Assembly (NCBI RefSeq): GCF_900167055.1
Contig: NZ_FUXP01000001.1
Location: 744,001-808,000, forward strand
Origin: Lysobacter spongiicola DSM 21749
GTDB lineage: Bacteria; Pseudomonadota; Gammaproteobacteria; Xanthomonadales; Xanthomonadaceae
DNA length: 64,000 nucleotides
Direction: 5' to 3'
The notes under the pieces are model-generated. The model had not been told where the DNA came from. It saw nothing but the letters and a program-made list of their open reading frames with translations, and made no database searches. Of the stretch, positions 39,981 through 47,722 are shown piece by piece (the stretch's first letter is position 1; each line of letters starts with the position of its first letter). The position numbers and the translations under genes are program-made.

Positions 39981-42089
39981 GTGACCCTGAAGAAACCGCA
40001 AGTCCTGCTGCTTTCGCTCGCCATCGCCACCGCCGTGTCCGCCTGCTCGGGGGACGATGCCGCACCGGCCGCGGGCACCACCGCTGCGCCCGAAGCAGGC
40101 AACGAAGCCACCCTGACCCTGGACGAGAGCAACCTGCCGGGCGTCAACCGCTTCCAGTTGTCCGACCTCGACACCTCCGTGGACGCATGCACCGACTTCG
40201 GTGGCTACGTCAACGGCAAGTGGCTGGAGGCCAATGAGATCCCCGGTGACCGCACCTCGTGGGGCGCCTTCGAAATGCTCGCCGAGCGCTCCACCGCCAT
40301 CCAGCGCCAGCTGGCCGAACAGGCCGCCGCGATGGACGCCAACGATGGCGTTGAGAACATCGTCGGCGACTTCTGGGCCACCGGCATGGACGCGGAGAAG
40401 ATCAACGCCCAGGGGATCGAACCGATCAAGTCGCGGCTCGAGCAGATCGAAGCGCTGGACAGCCAGGAGGCGATCGCCGAATACCTGCGCACCAGCGCAG
40501 CGCGTGGCGAGAGCTTCCTGTTCGGCTTCGGCCCGGAAGCCGACTTCAAGAACTCCGACCTCAACATCGCCTATGCGACCCAGGGTGGCCTGGGCCTGCC
40601 GGACCGCGGCTACTACTTCGACGACGACAAGCAGGACAAGCTGGCCGCCTACGAGCAGCACGTCGCCAAGGTGCTGGAACTGTCCGGCATCCCGGCCGAC
40701 GAGGCCGCGAGCCAGGCCAAGGACGTGATCGCCTTCGAGACCCGGTTGGCCGAAGTCTCCAAGTCCAGCGAAGAGATGTCGCGCGACGTTTCGCTGTACT
40801 ACAACCCGGTCAGCCCGGCGCAGGCCGACGAGATCGCGCCGAACTTCCCGTGGACGCGCTTCTTCGAATCGCAGGGCGTTGCGACCCCCGAGATGTTCTC
40901 GTTCGCCATGCCCGACTTCCACGCGGAAGTCAGCGAAATGCTGGCCGACGTGCCGGCCGAGCAGTGGCAGAGCTACCTGCGCTTCCACACCGTGGACGGT
41001 GCCTCGCCGTACCTGTCGGACGAGTTCGCCGAAGAGAACTTCAAGTTCTACAGCCAGACCATGCGCGGCCAGAAGGAAATGAAGGAGCGCGAAAAGCGCG
41101 TGCTCGACACCATCGGCGGCCAGGCGGGCGAAGCCCTCGGCCAGATGTACGTCGACGTCGCCTTCCCCGCCGACTCCAAGGCACGGATGGAAGAGCTGGT
41201 CGGCAACCTCAGCGACGCGCTCAAGACCCGCATCGAAAACCTCGACTGGATGGGCGACGAGACCAAGAAGAAGGCCATCGAGAAGTGGGCCAGCTTCACG
41301 CCGAAGGTCGGCTACCCCGACAAGTGGCGTGACTGGAGCGGCCTGGAGACCAGCCGCGACAGCTACATCGAGAACGTGCTGGCTGCCCAGGAGTTCAACT
41401 ACAAGTGGCAGCTGGGCAAGATCGGCGAGCCGGTCGACAAGTCCGAATGGGGCATGAGCCCGCAGACGGTCAACGCCTACTACAACCCGCTGGCCAACGA
41501 GATCGTCTTCCCGGCCGCGATCCTGCAGCCGCCGTTCTTCGATCCGGACGCCACCCCGGAGATGAACTACGGCGGCATCGGCGCGGTGATCGGCCACGAG
41601 ATGATCCACGGCTACGACGACCAGGGCAGCCGCTTCGGCCCGACCGGCAACTTCGAGAACTGGTGGACCGAGGAAGATTCGAAGGGCTTCACCGGCCGTA
41701 CCGACCAGCTGGTCGCGCAGTTCGACGCCTACGAGGCGATGCCGGGCCAGAACGTCAACGGCAAGCTGACCCTGGGCGAGAACATCGCCGACCTGGGTGG
41801 CCTGGCGGTGGCCTACGACGCCATGAAGAAGGCGACCGAAGGCACCGAGGATCCGATGACCGACGGCATGAGCCGCGACCAGCGCTTCTTCGCCAACTGG
41901 GCCACGGTGTGGCGTCGCAACTTCACGGAAGACGAGCTGAAGGTGCGCCTGAACACCGACCCGCACGCACCGGCCAACTTCCGCGCCATGGGTGCGCCTT
42001 CGAACCTGCCGGCCTTCGCCGCGGCGTTCGAGTGCAAGCCGGGCCAGCCGATGGTGCGCCAGGGCGACCAGCAGGTGGTGATCTGGTAA
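39981..42089 (+). CDS. M13 family (neprilysin/PepO-like) metallopeptidase lipoprotein
   Basis: A 702-residue zinc endopeptidase. GTG at 39981 is preceded by GGAG with 6 nt spacing and yields a lipoprotein signal with Cys22 (VSACSGDD), predicting anchorage in the outer membrane facing the periplasm. The zinc motif is HEMIH at 539-543 in AVIGHEMIHGYDDQG, and the third ligand is Glu600 in ENIADLGGLAVAYDA. The substrate-binding NAYYNP motif (VNAYYNPLANEIVFPAAIL) is also present, as is the N-terminal DFGGYVNGKWLEANEIP. It ends at a strong terminator. Confidence 0.95.
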   Translation: MTLKKPQVLLLSLAIATAVSACSGDDAAPAAGTTAAPEAGNEATLTLDESNLPGVNRFQLSDLDTSVDACTDFGGYVNGKWLEANEIPGDRTSWGAFEMLAERSTAIQRQLAEQAAAMDANDGVENIVGDFWATGMDAEKINAQGIEPIKSRLEQIEALDSQEAIAEYLRTSAARGESFLFGFGPEADFKNSDLNIAYATQGGLGLPDRGYYFDDDKQDKLAAYEQHVAKVLELSGIPADEAASQAKDVIAFETRLAEVSKSSEEMSRDVSLYYNPVSPAQADEIAPNFPWTRFFESQGVATPEMFSFAMPDFHAEVSEMLADVPAEQWQSYLRFHTVDGASPYLSDEFAEENFKFYSQTMRGQKEMKEREKRVLDTIGGQAGEALGQMYVDVAFPADSKARMEELVGNLSDALKTRIENLDWMGDETKKKAIEKWASFTPKVGYPDKWRDWSGLETSRDSYIENVLAAQEFNYKWQLGKIGEPVDKSEWGMSPQTVNAYYNPLANEIVFPAAILQPPFFDPDATPEMNYGGIGAVIGHEMIHGYDDQGSRFGPTGNFENWWTEEDSKGFTGRTDQLVAQFDAYEAMPGQNVNGKLTLGENIADLGGLAVAYDAMKKATEGTEDPMTDGMSRDQRFFANWATVWRRNFTEDELKVRLNTDPHAPANFRAMGAPSNLPAFAAAFECKPGQPMVRQGDQQVVIW

Positions 42090-42138
42090 GTCCGCAGGTC
42101 TGAAGGAATCTGGCCATCCTCGTCGGCCAGAAGGCAGA

Positions 42139-42167
42139 GGCCCGGGTTTTCCCGGGCCTTCGTCTTT
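42139..42167 (+). terminator. Intrinsic terminator after the M13 peptidase gene
   Basis: Stem GGCCCGGG/CCCGGGCC with a TTTT loop, followed by TTCGTCTTTG. It also separates this gene from the convergent rhomboid gene. Confidence 0.88.
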
Positions 42168-42179
42168 GTGGCGACCGGC

Positions 42180-42833
42180 TCAGCGCACGATGCGCGGCCG
42201 CGGTGGGCCACGTCGCCCGAACGGCGGCTGCCCGCGCCAGTACCGGATCAACAGCCAGCCGAACAGCATGCCCCCCAGGTGGGCGAAATGGGCGACGCCG
42301 GGCTGCAGGCCGCTGAAGCCGAGCAACAGCTCGATCACCCCGTAGACGATTACCAGGGTCCGCGCCTTCATCGGGATCGGCGGGATCAGCAGCATCACGC
42401 GCTGGTGCGGGAACAGCATGCCGTAGGCCAGCAGCAGCCCAAACACGCCACCCGAAGCGCCGAGTGTCGGATACGGCGGCGCGCCCTCCGACATCATCCA
42501 TGCACCCACGGCGAGCTGGCACAGCGCCGCGCCGACCACGCAGACCAGGTAGTAGGTGAGGAAGCGCTTGTCGCCCCACGTGTGCTCCAACGGCGCACCG
42601 AACATCAGCAGCGCAAGCATGTTGAACAGCAGGTGGCCGATATCGCCATGCATGAACCCGTAGGTCACCAGCTGCCAGGGCAGGAAGCCGCCCGCGGAGT
42701 AGGGATCGCCCCCGCTCCCCAGCGGCCAGAGCATGAAGGGTGCAAGCGCTCCACCGGCGACAAGCTGCAATACGAACACCAGTCCGTTGGCGATGAGCAG
42801 GGCCTTGGTCACGGCCGGCAGGTTGGAAAACAT
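42180..42833 (-). CDS. Rhomboid family intramembrane serine protease
   Basis: A 217-residue polytopic protein. The catalytic serine lies in GASGGVFGLLLAYG and the histidine in HFAHLGGMLFGWLLI; the HxxxN-type motif is HGDIGHLLFNMLAL. These define an active rhomboid protease that cleaves within membrane helices. ATG at 42833 has AGGAGG 5 nt upstream and is preferred over an ATG 8 codons earlier. It converges on the M13 peptidase gene, sharing the terminator region. Confidence 0.93.
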   Translation of the reverse strand: MFSNLPAVTKALLIANGLVFVLQLVAGGALAPFMLWPLGSGGDPYSAGGFLPWQLVTYGFMHGDIGHLLFNMLALLMFGAPLEHTWGDKRFLTYYLVCVVGAALCQLAVGAWMMSEGAPPYPTLGASGGVFGLLLAYGMLFPHQRVMLLIPPIPMKARTLVIVYGVIELLLGFSGLQPGVAHFAHLGGMLFGWLLIRYWRGQPPFGRRGPPRPRIVR

Positions 42834-42894
42834 CGCGCCTCCTGAAGATGGCGCCATGGTACCCGGGCGATGTGAGGCCGTCGTCCGCGTGGGC

Positions 42895-43239
42895 TCAGCC
42901 GGGGCCCCAGACCTGCTCGTCGACGCTGGTGGCGATGCGCTGCCCCTTCACCCGCCCCGCAACCACCCGGACGCCTTCGGCCCGCAGCCGGCGCTCCTGC
43001 TCGATGAAGCCGGTCGAACCGGCCGGGAAGGCAATGCGGCCGTCAGAGCGCAGTACCCGGTGCCAGGGCAGCCGCGGATCCTCGTTGCCGGCCAGCAGCC
43101 TCGCCACCAGTCGCGCCCGCCCCGGAAGCCCGGCACGGCGTGCGACCTCGCCGTAGCCGGCGACCTGGCCAATCGGAATCGCGTGCACGGCGGCGAGGAT
43201 GCGTTCGGCGGAAGCGTCTGCAGGGGAGCCCGGGGTCAT
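42895..43239 (-). CDS. Alkyltransferase-like protein (ATL, YbaZ type)
   Basis: A 114-residue protein matching the DNA-binding half of O6-alkylguanine-DNA alkyltransferases. The active-site motif PCHRV of MGMT/Ogt is PWHRV here (RLPWHRVLRSDG), as in E. coli YbaZ, so it cannot transfer the alkyl group; ATLs bind O6-alkylguanine and recruit nucleotide excision repair. The helix-turn-helix segment GQVAGYGEVARRAGLPGRAR precedes it. ATG at 43239 matches the family start. It is divergent from the YbjN-like gene by 37 nt. Confidence 0.92.
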   Translation of the reverse strand: MTPGSPADASAERILAAVHAIPIGQVAGYGEVARRAGLPGRARLVARLLAGNEDPRLPWHRVLRSDGRIAFPAGSTGFIEQERRLRAEGVRVVAGRVKGQRIATSVDEQVWGPG

Positions 43240-43276
43240 CGCGGTAGCATAGGGCCTCCGCAACGGGAGCCGCCTC

Positions 43277-43687
43277 ATGCAGAACTTCGACCAGATCCGC
43301 CATCACCTGCGCCAGGCGGAGTTCCAGACCACCATCCAGGAAGAGGGCGTGGTGTGCGTCGAGCTCTCGCTGGAACAGGGCACCCGGCACCAGGCGATCT
43401 TCCTGTCCCAGCTCGAGGACGACGACGGCCGGCCCTATCTCCGCGTCAGCACCGCGGTCGCGCCCGCCGCCGGGCTGGACGCCGCCAAGGCACTGGTCTT
43501 CAACTGGCAGAGCCGCGTGGGCTACCTCGCCATCGGCGACATGGAAGGGGTGCCCTACCTGCAGTTGTGCGAAAACCGCCCGTTCGAGGGCCTCGACGCG
43601 GCGGAGGTACACCGGCTGGTGCTGGAGATCGGCGGGCTCGGCGACAGCATGGAGCGCGTGCTGTCGGCCGAGGGCGACGTGCTCTGA
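43277..43687 (+). CDS. YbjN/type III chaperone-like fold protein, function unknown
   Basis: A 136-residue cytoplasmic protein, acidic overall, with alternating strands and helices resembling the YbjN/CesT (TY3S chaperone) fold: FQTTIQEEGVVCVELSLEQG, LRVSTAVAPAAGLDAAKALV, VGYLAIGDMEGVPYLQL and a C-terminal helix. The fold assignment is by general pattern and is tentative. No secretion genes are near. ATG at 43277 has GGGAGCCGCC before it. It converges on the pit gene (25 nt between stops). Confidence 0.7.
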   Translation: MQNFDQIRHHLRQAEFQTTIQEEGVVCVELSLEQGTRHQAIFLSQLEDDDGRPYLRVSTAVAPAAGLDAAKALVFNWQSRVGYLAIGDMEGVPYLQLCENRPFEGLDAAEVHRLVLEIGGLGDSMERVLSAEGDVL

Positions 43688-43712
43688 GGCACGCCGCGGA
43701 GCGGGAATCCGC

Positions 43713-44840
43713 TCAGGCCCAACCCATCGCCACCAGCAGGCGGAACAGCAGGTAGGCGATGCCCCCGGCCATCGGGATCGTCAGGATCCAAGCCCAGATC
43801 ATCTTCTCCACCACCGTCCACTTGATGGCGTTGAAGCGCTTGGCCGTGCCCACGCCCATGATGGCCGAGGAAATGTTGTGGGTGGTCGACACGGGGATAC
43901 CCAGCGAGGACGCCGCGAGGATCACGGAGGCGGCGCTGGTCTCGGCCGCGAAGCCGTGGATCGGGTGCAACTTGACCAGCTTGTGGCCGAGCGTCTTGAT
44001 GATCCGCCAGCCACCCGCCGCGGTACCGGCGGCCATGACCAGTGCGCAGGTGATCTTGATCCACAGGTCGATGTCGCCCTCGGCGAGCGCCCCGGGCGAT
44101 GGATGCAGGAAAGCGAGCATCGCCGGAAGGTCGTCGAGCACGCCGGTGGCTTCGGCGCTCACGAGGGTCAGGGCGATGATGCCCATGGTCTTCTGCGCAT
44201 CGTTCATGCCGTGGGCAAACCCCATGCCGGCGGCACTGACGATCTGGCTCTTGCCGAAGAAGCCGTTGACCCAGCGGGGGCGGGCCAGCCGGGCAAGCAC
44301 CCCGCCACTGCGCGCCATCATCGAAATCAGGAAGAACAGCACGCCCATCACGAGGAAGCCGGCGACAAAGCCGAGTAGGGGTGAGCTGACCATCGGCACG
44401 ATGACCTTCCAGAGCACGCCCGCGCTCCGGTAAACGGGCTCGGCGGGTTCAGACCAGATGATCGCCCCGAAATTGTTGCCTGCAGCCGCCAGTGCCGCGC
44501 CCACCAGCCCGCCGATCAGCGCGTGCGACGAAGACGATGGCAGGCCCAGCCACCAGGTAATCAGGTTCCAGACGATGCCGCCCAGCAGCGCGCACAGGAT
44601 GAGCTGCGAACCCACCTCCACCACGCCGACGTCGATCAGCCCCGACGCGATGGTCTTGGCGACCGCGGTGCCGGCCAACGCCCCCAGCAGGTTCATGCTG
44701 GCCGCCAGGCCCACCGCCTGCATCGGCGTCAGCACCTTGGTGGCGACCACGGTCGCGATCGAATTGGCGGTGTCGTGGAAGCCGTTGATGTACTCGAAGG
44801 CGAGCGCGACCAGCACCACCGTCATGACCAGGGTGAGCAT
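43713..44840 (-). CDS. pit: Low-affinity inorganic phosphate transporter (Pit family)
   Basis: A 375-residue inner-membrane symporter for metal-phosphate complexes. It has the Pit signature in both halves: FEYINGFHDTANSIATVVAT near residue 17 and ASSLGIPVSTTHNISSAIMG in the second half, plus GLPSSSSHALIGGLVGAAL. About ten membrane helices are predicted. It begins 10 nt after the DUF47 gene, forming the common two-gene arrangement of Pit with its PhoU-like accessory protein. Confidence 0.94.
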   Translation of the reverse strand: MLTLVMTVVLVALAFEYINGFHDTANSIATVVATKVLTPMQAVGLAASMNLLGALAGTAVAKTIASGLIDVGVVEVGSQLILCALLGGIVWNLITWWLGLPSSSSHALIGGLVGAALAAAGNNFGAIIWSEPAEPVYRSAGVLWKVIVPMVSSPLLGFVAGFLVMGVLFFLISMMARSGGVLARLARPRWVNGFFGKSQIVSAAGMGFAHGMNDAQKTMGIIALTLVSAEATGVLDDLPAMLAFLHPSPGALAEGDIDLWIKITCALVMAAGTAAGGWRIIKTLGHKLVKLHPIHGFAAETSAASVILAASSLGIPVSTTHNISSAIMGVGTAKRFNAIKWTVVEKMIWAWILTIPMAGGIAYLLFRLLVAMGWA

Positions 44841-44850
44841 CCCGGAGACC

Positions 44851-45477
44851 TCAGGAGTTCTTCAGGACGATTTCGTACGCCACCACGCCGGCTTCCCGGC
44901 AACGGTCGATCGCCTTTTCCAGGATCTCGAAGAACTCCTTGAGCAGGAACATCTGCAAGGGGTCGAGCTTGCCCGAGTAGATGTCGCGGTATAGCTCGAG
45001 CATCAGGCGGTCGGCCTCGTTCTCGAGCGCGCGCAGCTTGTCGCTGAGGGCCTTCATCGGCTCCAGCTTCATCCTGGGCAGCAGCCGGACCATCTCCACC
45101 ACCACCGAGGACGCCTGCTCGAGCATTGCCGCGCGCGGTGCGAAGTCGATGTGCTCCAGGTGCTGGATCGCGAGCGAATAGCGGTCGGCGAACTTCTCCA
45201 CCTGCTTCGGGATCTTGTAGAGCGCCGAACCCAGCGCCTCGATGTCCTCGCGCTCGATCGGGGTGATGAAGCTGTCCACCAGCTCCTGGCTGATCTGGGC
45301 AGAAGCATCACGCTCCCGCTGGCGCGCCAGCCTGAACGCGTCCAGCGCCGGCTGCCGCTCGGACCCCTTGAGCATCTCGTGCAGGGCCCGGGTGCTGTCG
45401 TGGGCGGCCACCGCGGCCTCCTCGAGCAGCGCATAGAACTGGTTGCCTTGGCCGAACATGGTTTGCAGGGAGAACAT
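44851..45477 (-). CDS. DUF47 family PhoU-like Pit accessory protein
   Basis: A 208-residue all-helical protein of the DUF47/TIGR00153 family, distantly related to PhoU. Key blocks are GSERQPALDAFRLARQRERD, FITPIEREDIEALGSALYKI and PKQVEKFADRY, with conserved acidic residues that bind metals in PhoU-like folds. Such proteins are thought to control the adjacent Pit transporter. ATG at 45477 (MFSLQTMFGQ) follows GAGG by about 7 nt. Confidence 0.93.
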   Translation of the reverse strand: MFSLQTMFGQGNQFYALLEEAAVAAHDSTRALHEMLKGSERQPALDAFRLARQRERDASAQISQELVDSFITPIEREDIEALGSALYKIPKQVEKFADRYSLAIQHLEHIDFAPRAAMLEQASSVVVEMVRLLPRMKLEPMKALSDKLRALENEADRLMLELYRDIYSGKLDPLQMFLLKEFFEILEKAIDRCREAGVVAYEIVLKNS

Positions 45478-45620
45478 TGAAGGACCTCGTCTTGCCAGGC
45501 GGCGGTGCATCGTGGGGACACGGGCCGTCAGGGGCACCCTGCGGCAACCGCGGGATTATGACGGTTCGAAGACAGTCCCGCTGCCCCCCTCGCCGCCCGC
45601 CGGGGCCACCAGGCGCCTGC

Positions 45621-45629
45621 TGTTAAACT
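45621..45629 (+). promoter_or_regulatory. Possible extended -10 promoter for the CNNM/CorC gene
   Basis: TGTTAAACT fits the extended -10 pattern TGnTAnAAT-like with no good -35 element upstream. If used, it gives a leader of about 135 nt that contains the short ORF at 45671. Weak evidence. Confidence 0.3.
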
Positions 45630-45670
45630 CCGGCGGCGCCCCTCCGGCGCGCAATCGCACCCGATTCCCA

Positions 45671-45772
45671 ATGGACGACGACCCTTGCCCTCGACCGGGG
45701 CATGCCTTCCCCGCAGGCAGGCAGTGCCGCCCGCCCGATCCGATTGAGCCCGGGACGGGTCGCCCCGGATGA
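45671..45772 (+). CDS. Possible leader peptide upstream of the CNNM/CorC gene
   Basis: A 33-codon ORF starting MDDDPCPRPG with nine prolines and an acidic N-terminus. Its TGA stop overlaps the ATG of the CNNM/CorC gene in an ATGA arrangement, and that gene has no good ribosome site of its own, so coupled translation is plausible. The ORF itself also lacks a clear Shine-Dalgarno sequence. In Salmonella and E. coli, short leaders rich in Asp/Glu and Pro (MgtL) sense low magnesium; the resemblance is suggestive only, as random ORFs in G+C-rich DNA are also proline-rich. Confidence 0.3.
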   Translation: MDDDPCPRPGHAFPAGRQCRPPDPIEPGTGRPG

Positions 45773-47106
45773 TCGAGCTCATCGTCGTACTGCTGCTGAT
45801 CGCCATCAACGCGTTTTTCGCGTTGTCGGAAATGTCGGTGGTCACCTCCCGCAAACCGCGGCTGCGCCAGCTTGGCGCCAACAGCCGGAGTGCGGCCCGG
45901 GCACTGGACCTGGCCGAGCATCCCGAGCGGTTCCTGTCCACCGTGCAGGTGGGCATCACCCTGGTGGCGATCCTGACCGGCATGTACGGCGGCGACGCCA
46001 TCGGCGCGTCGATCGGCGAGTGGCTCGCAGCGCACCTTCCGATACTGGGCGACTACGCCGACAACACCGGCACGGTACTGGCGGTCGGGCTGATCACCTA
46101 CCTGACGATCGTACTGGGTGAGCTGCTGCCCAAGCGGCTTGCGCTGCTGGCGCCGGAAAAACTGGCCGCCTTCGTGGCCCCGCCAATGCACTGGATCTCG
46201 CGCATCGCAACCCCTGCGGTGTGGCTGCTGACGGTCAGCACCCGCGGCGTGCTGCGCCTGCTGCGCCTGCAGAACAGCGAGGCCTCGAACGTCAGCGAAG
46301 AGGAGATCCGGATGCTGGTGAGCGAGAGCCACGAGCAGGGCGTGATCGACGCCGACGAACACAAGATGATGAACCGGGTGCTCGGCCTGGGCGACCGCAC
46401 CGCCGACAGCCTGATGACTCCTCGAACACGCATCATCTGGCTCGACGCGGGGGCGCCACTGGAAGACAACCTGGCGACCATGCGGAACTCACCGGTCTCG
46501 CGGTTCCCGGTGATGCGCGGCGGCGACCAGGACGTGATCGGCGTGGTGGAGGCCAAATCGCTGTTGCGGGCGCTGGAACCCGGCGTGCCGATCGACCTGT
46601 TCGGCGACATGCGCGAGGCACTGTTCGTCTCGGAGTCCACGCATGCGCTCAAGTTGCTGGAGATCTTCCGGGAAGAGCAGCAGTCGCTGGCGCTGGTGGT
46701 GGACGAGTACGGCGACGTCACCGGCGTGGTCACGGTCAACGACGTGATGGGCGCGGTGATCGGCCGGGTGCAGTCCGGCATGGGCGGCGCCTCCGACAGC
46801 CACGAGGCGGATTCCTCACCGGTAGTCGAACGCGCCGATGGCTCGTGGCTGATCGATGGCTCCCTGCACATCGAAGACCTGCGCGAACTGGTCGGCGACT
46901 TCGTGCCGGGCGCGGATGAACATGATTTCCACACCGCCGCCGGCATGGTGATCGCCAATGTCGGACGGATTCCCAATGTCGGTGAAGTGTTCTCGTGGCC
47001 CGGGTGGCGCATGGAGGTAGTCGACCTCGATGGGCCACGCGTCGATAAGCTGCTGCTCTCGCGGGACCTCGTGCAGGACCAGGAGCATGATGGCGCCGGG
47101 CACTAG
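45769..47106 (+). CDS. CNNM/CorC family transporter-associated membrane protein (DUF21-CBS-CorC_HlyC)
   Basis: A 445-residue protein: N-terminal DUF21/CNNM transmembrane domain (IELIVVLLLIAINAFFALSE, VGITLVAILTGMYGG, GELLPKRLALLAPEKLAAF), a pair of CBS domains (DSLMTPRTRIIWLDAG; SLALVVDEYGDVTGVVTVND) and a C-terminal CorC_HlyC domain (IEDLRELVGDFVPGADEHDF). Proteins of this type are linked to Mg2+ or Co2+ efflux and resistance; older annotations call them haemolysins. CBS domains may bind ATP-Mg. The start overlaps a short upstream ORF. Its last 17 nt overlap the exoD-like gene. Confidence 0.92.
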   Translation: MIELIVVLLLIAINAFFALSEMSVVTSRKPRLRQLGANSRSAARALDLAEHPERFLSTVQVGITLVAILTGMYGGDAIGASIGEWLAAHLPILGDYADNTGTVLAVGLITYLTIVLGELLPKRLALLAPEKLAAFVAPPMHWISRIATPAVWLLTVSTRGVLRLLRLQNSEASNVSEEEIRMLVSESHEQGVIDADEHKMMNRVLGLGDRTADSLMTPRTRIIWLDAGAPLEDNLATMRNSPVSRFPVMRGGDQDVIGVVEAKSLLRALEPGVPIDLFGDMREALFVSESTHALKLLEIFREEQQSLALVVDEYGDVTGVVTVNDVMGAVIGRVQSGMGGASDSHEADSSPVVERADGSWLIDGSLHIEDLRELVGDFVPGADEHDFHTAAGMVIANVGRIPNVGEVFSWPGWRMEVVDLDGPRVDKLLLSRDLVQDQEHDGAGH

Positions 47107-47719
47107 GCCCTCCAAGGAGGCCGGGGCAAGGGGCCTGCTGGACGCCTTCGCCGCTGGCGATCCGGAAGACCGGGTCCGGCTGGGGGAAGTCTTCAACGGG
47201 CTGGGCAAGCGCTCGTTCGGGATGCTGCTGTTCATCTGCACCCTGCCCGCTTTCATACCGGTACCCGGGGTCGGCGGTGCCGTGTCCGGGCCACTGGTCA
47301 TCCTGGTCGGGCTGCAGTTGCTGGTCGGGCGACGCACGCCATGGTTGCCGGGGTTCATCGCCAGGCGCGGTCCGCACCGGCGTGCCGTCGCCCGCTTCCG
47401 TGACCTGCTGGCGCCGTGGCTGGATCGCCTGGAGCGGGTCGTACGGCCCCGCGCCGCGGTGCTGCTCGACCATCGGCTTGCAAGTGCCGTGACCGGGCTG
47501 CTGCTGGCCCTGCTCGGCCTGCTGCTTTCGCTCCCGATTCCCCTGACCAATTATCTGTTCGGGGTGCTGCTGCTCCTGTTCGCCTTCGCCCTGCTCGAGC
47601 GCGATGGCCGACTCATGGCGGTGGCCTGGGGCGTTGGTGCGGTAGCGGTGGGCGTGTTCGGGGTGTTGTCGGGGCAACTGGCCGGGGTGCTGGCGCGCTG
47701 GGTCGACCTGCTGGTCTGA
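47090..47719 (+). CDS. ExoD family exopolysaccharide-associated membrane protein
   Basis: A 209-residue inner-membrane protein of the ExoD (PF06055) family, with block FNGLGKRSFGMLLFICTLPA, PGVGGAVSGPLVILVGLQLL and several C-terminal helices. Rhizobial ExoD affects exopolysaccharide and alkaline tolerance; the biochemical role is unknown. ATG at 47090 follows AGGAG with proper spacing, while the ATG three nt earlier is too close. It overlaps the CNNM/CorC gene by 17 nt, so the pair is surely co-transcribed. Confidence 0.9.
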   Translation: MAPGTRPSKEAGARGLLDAFAAGDPEDRVRLGEVFNGLGKRSFGMLLFICTLPAFIPVPGVGGAVSGPLVILVGLQLLVGRRTPWLPGFIARRGPHRRAVARFRDLLAPWLDRLERVVRPRAAVLLDHRLASAVTGLLLALLGLLLSLPIPLTNYLFGVLLLLFAFALLERDGRLMAVAWGVGAVAVGVFGVLSGQLAGVLARWVDLLV

Positions 47720-47722
47720 ACC

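Noticed and set aside
39975-41966. A 663-codon minus-strand frame antisense to the M13 peptidase gene
   Set aside because: The plus strand has a complete peptidase with lipobox and zinc motif; the antisense product has no family features.
45600-45768. Possible yybP-ykoY manganese riboswitch in the CNNM leader
   Set aside because: The conserved GGGGAGUAGC and matching GCC-rich motifs of that riboswitch are absent.
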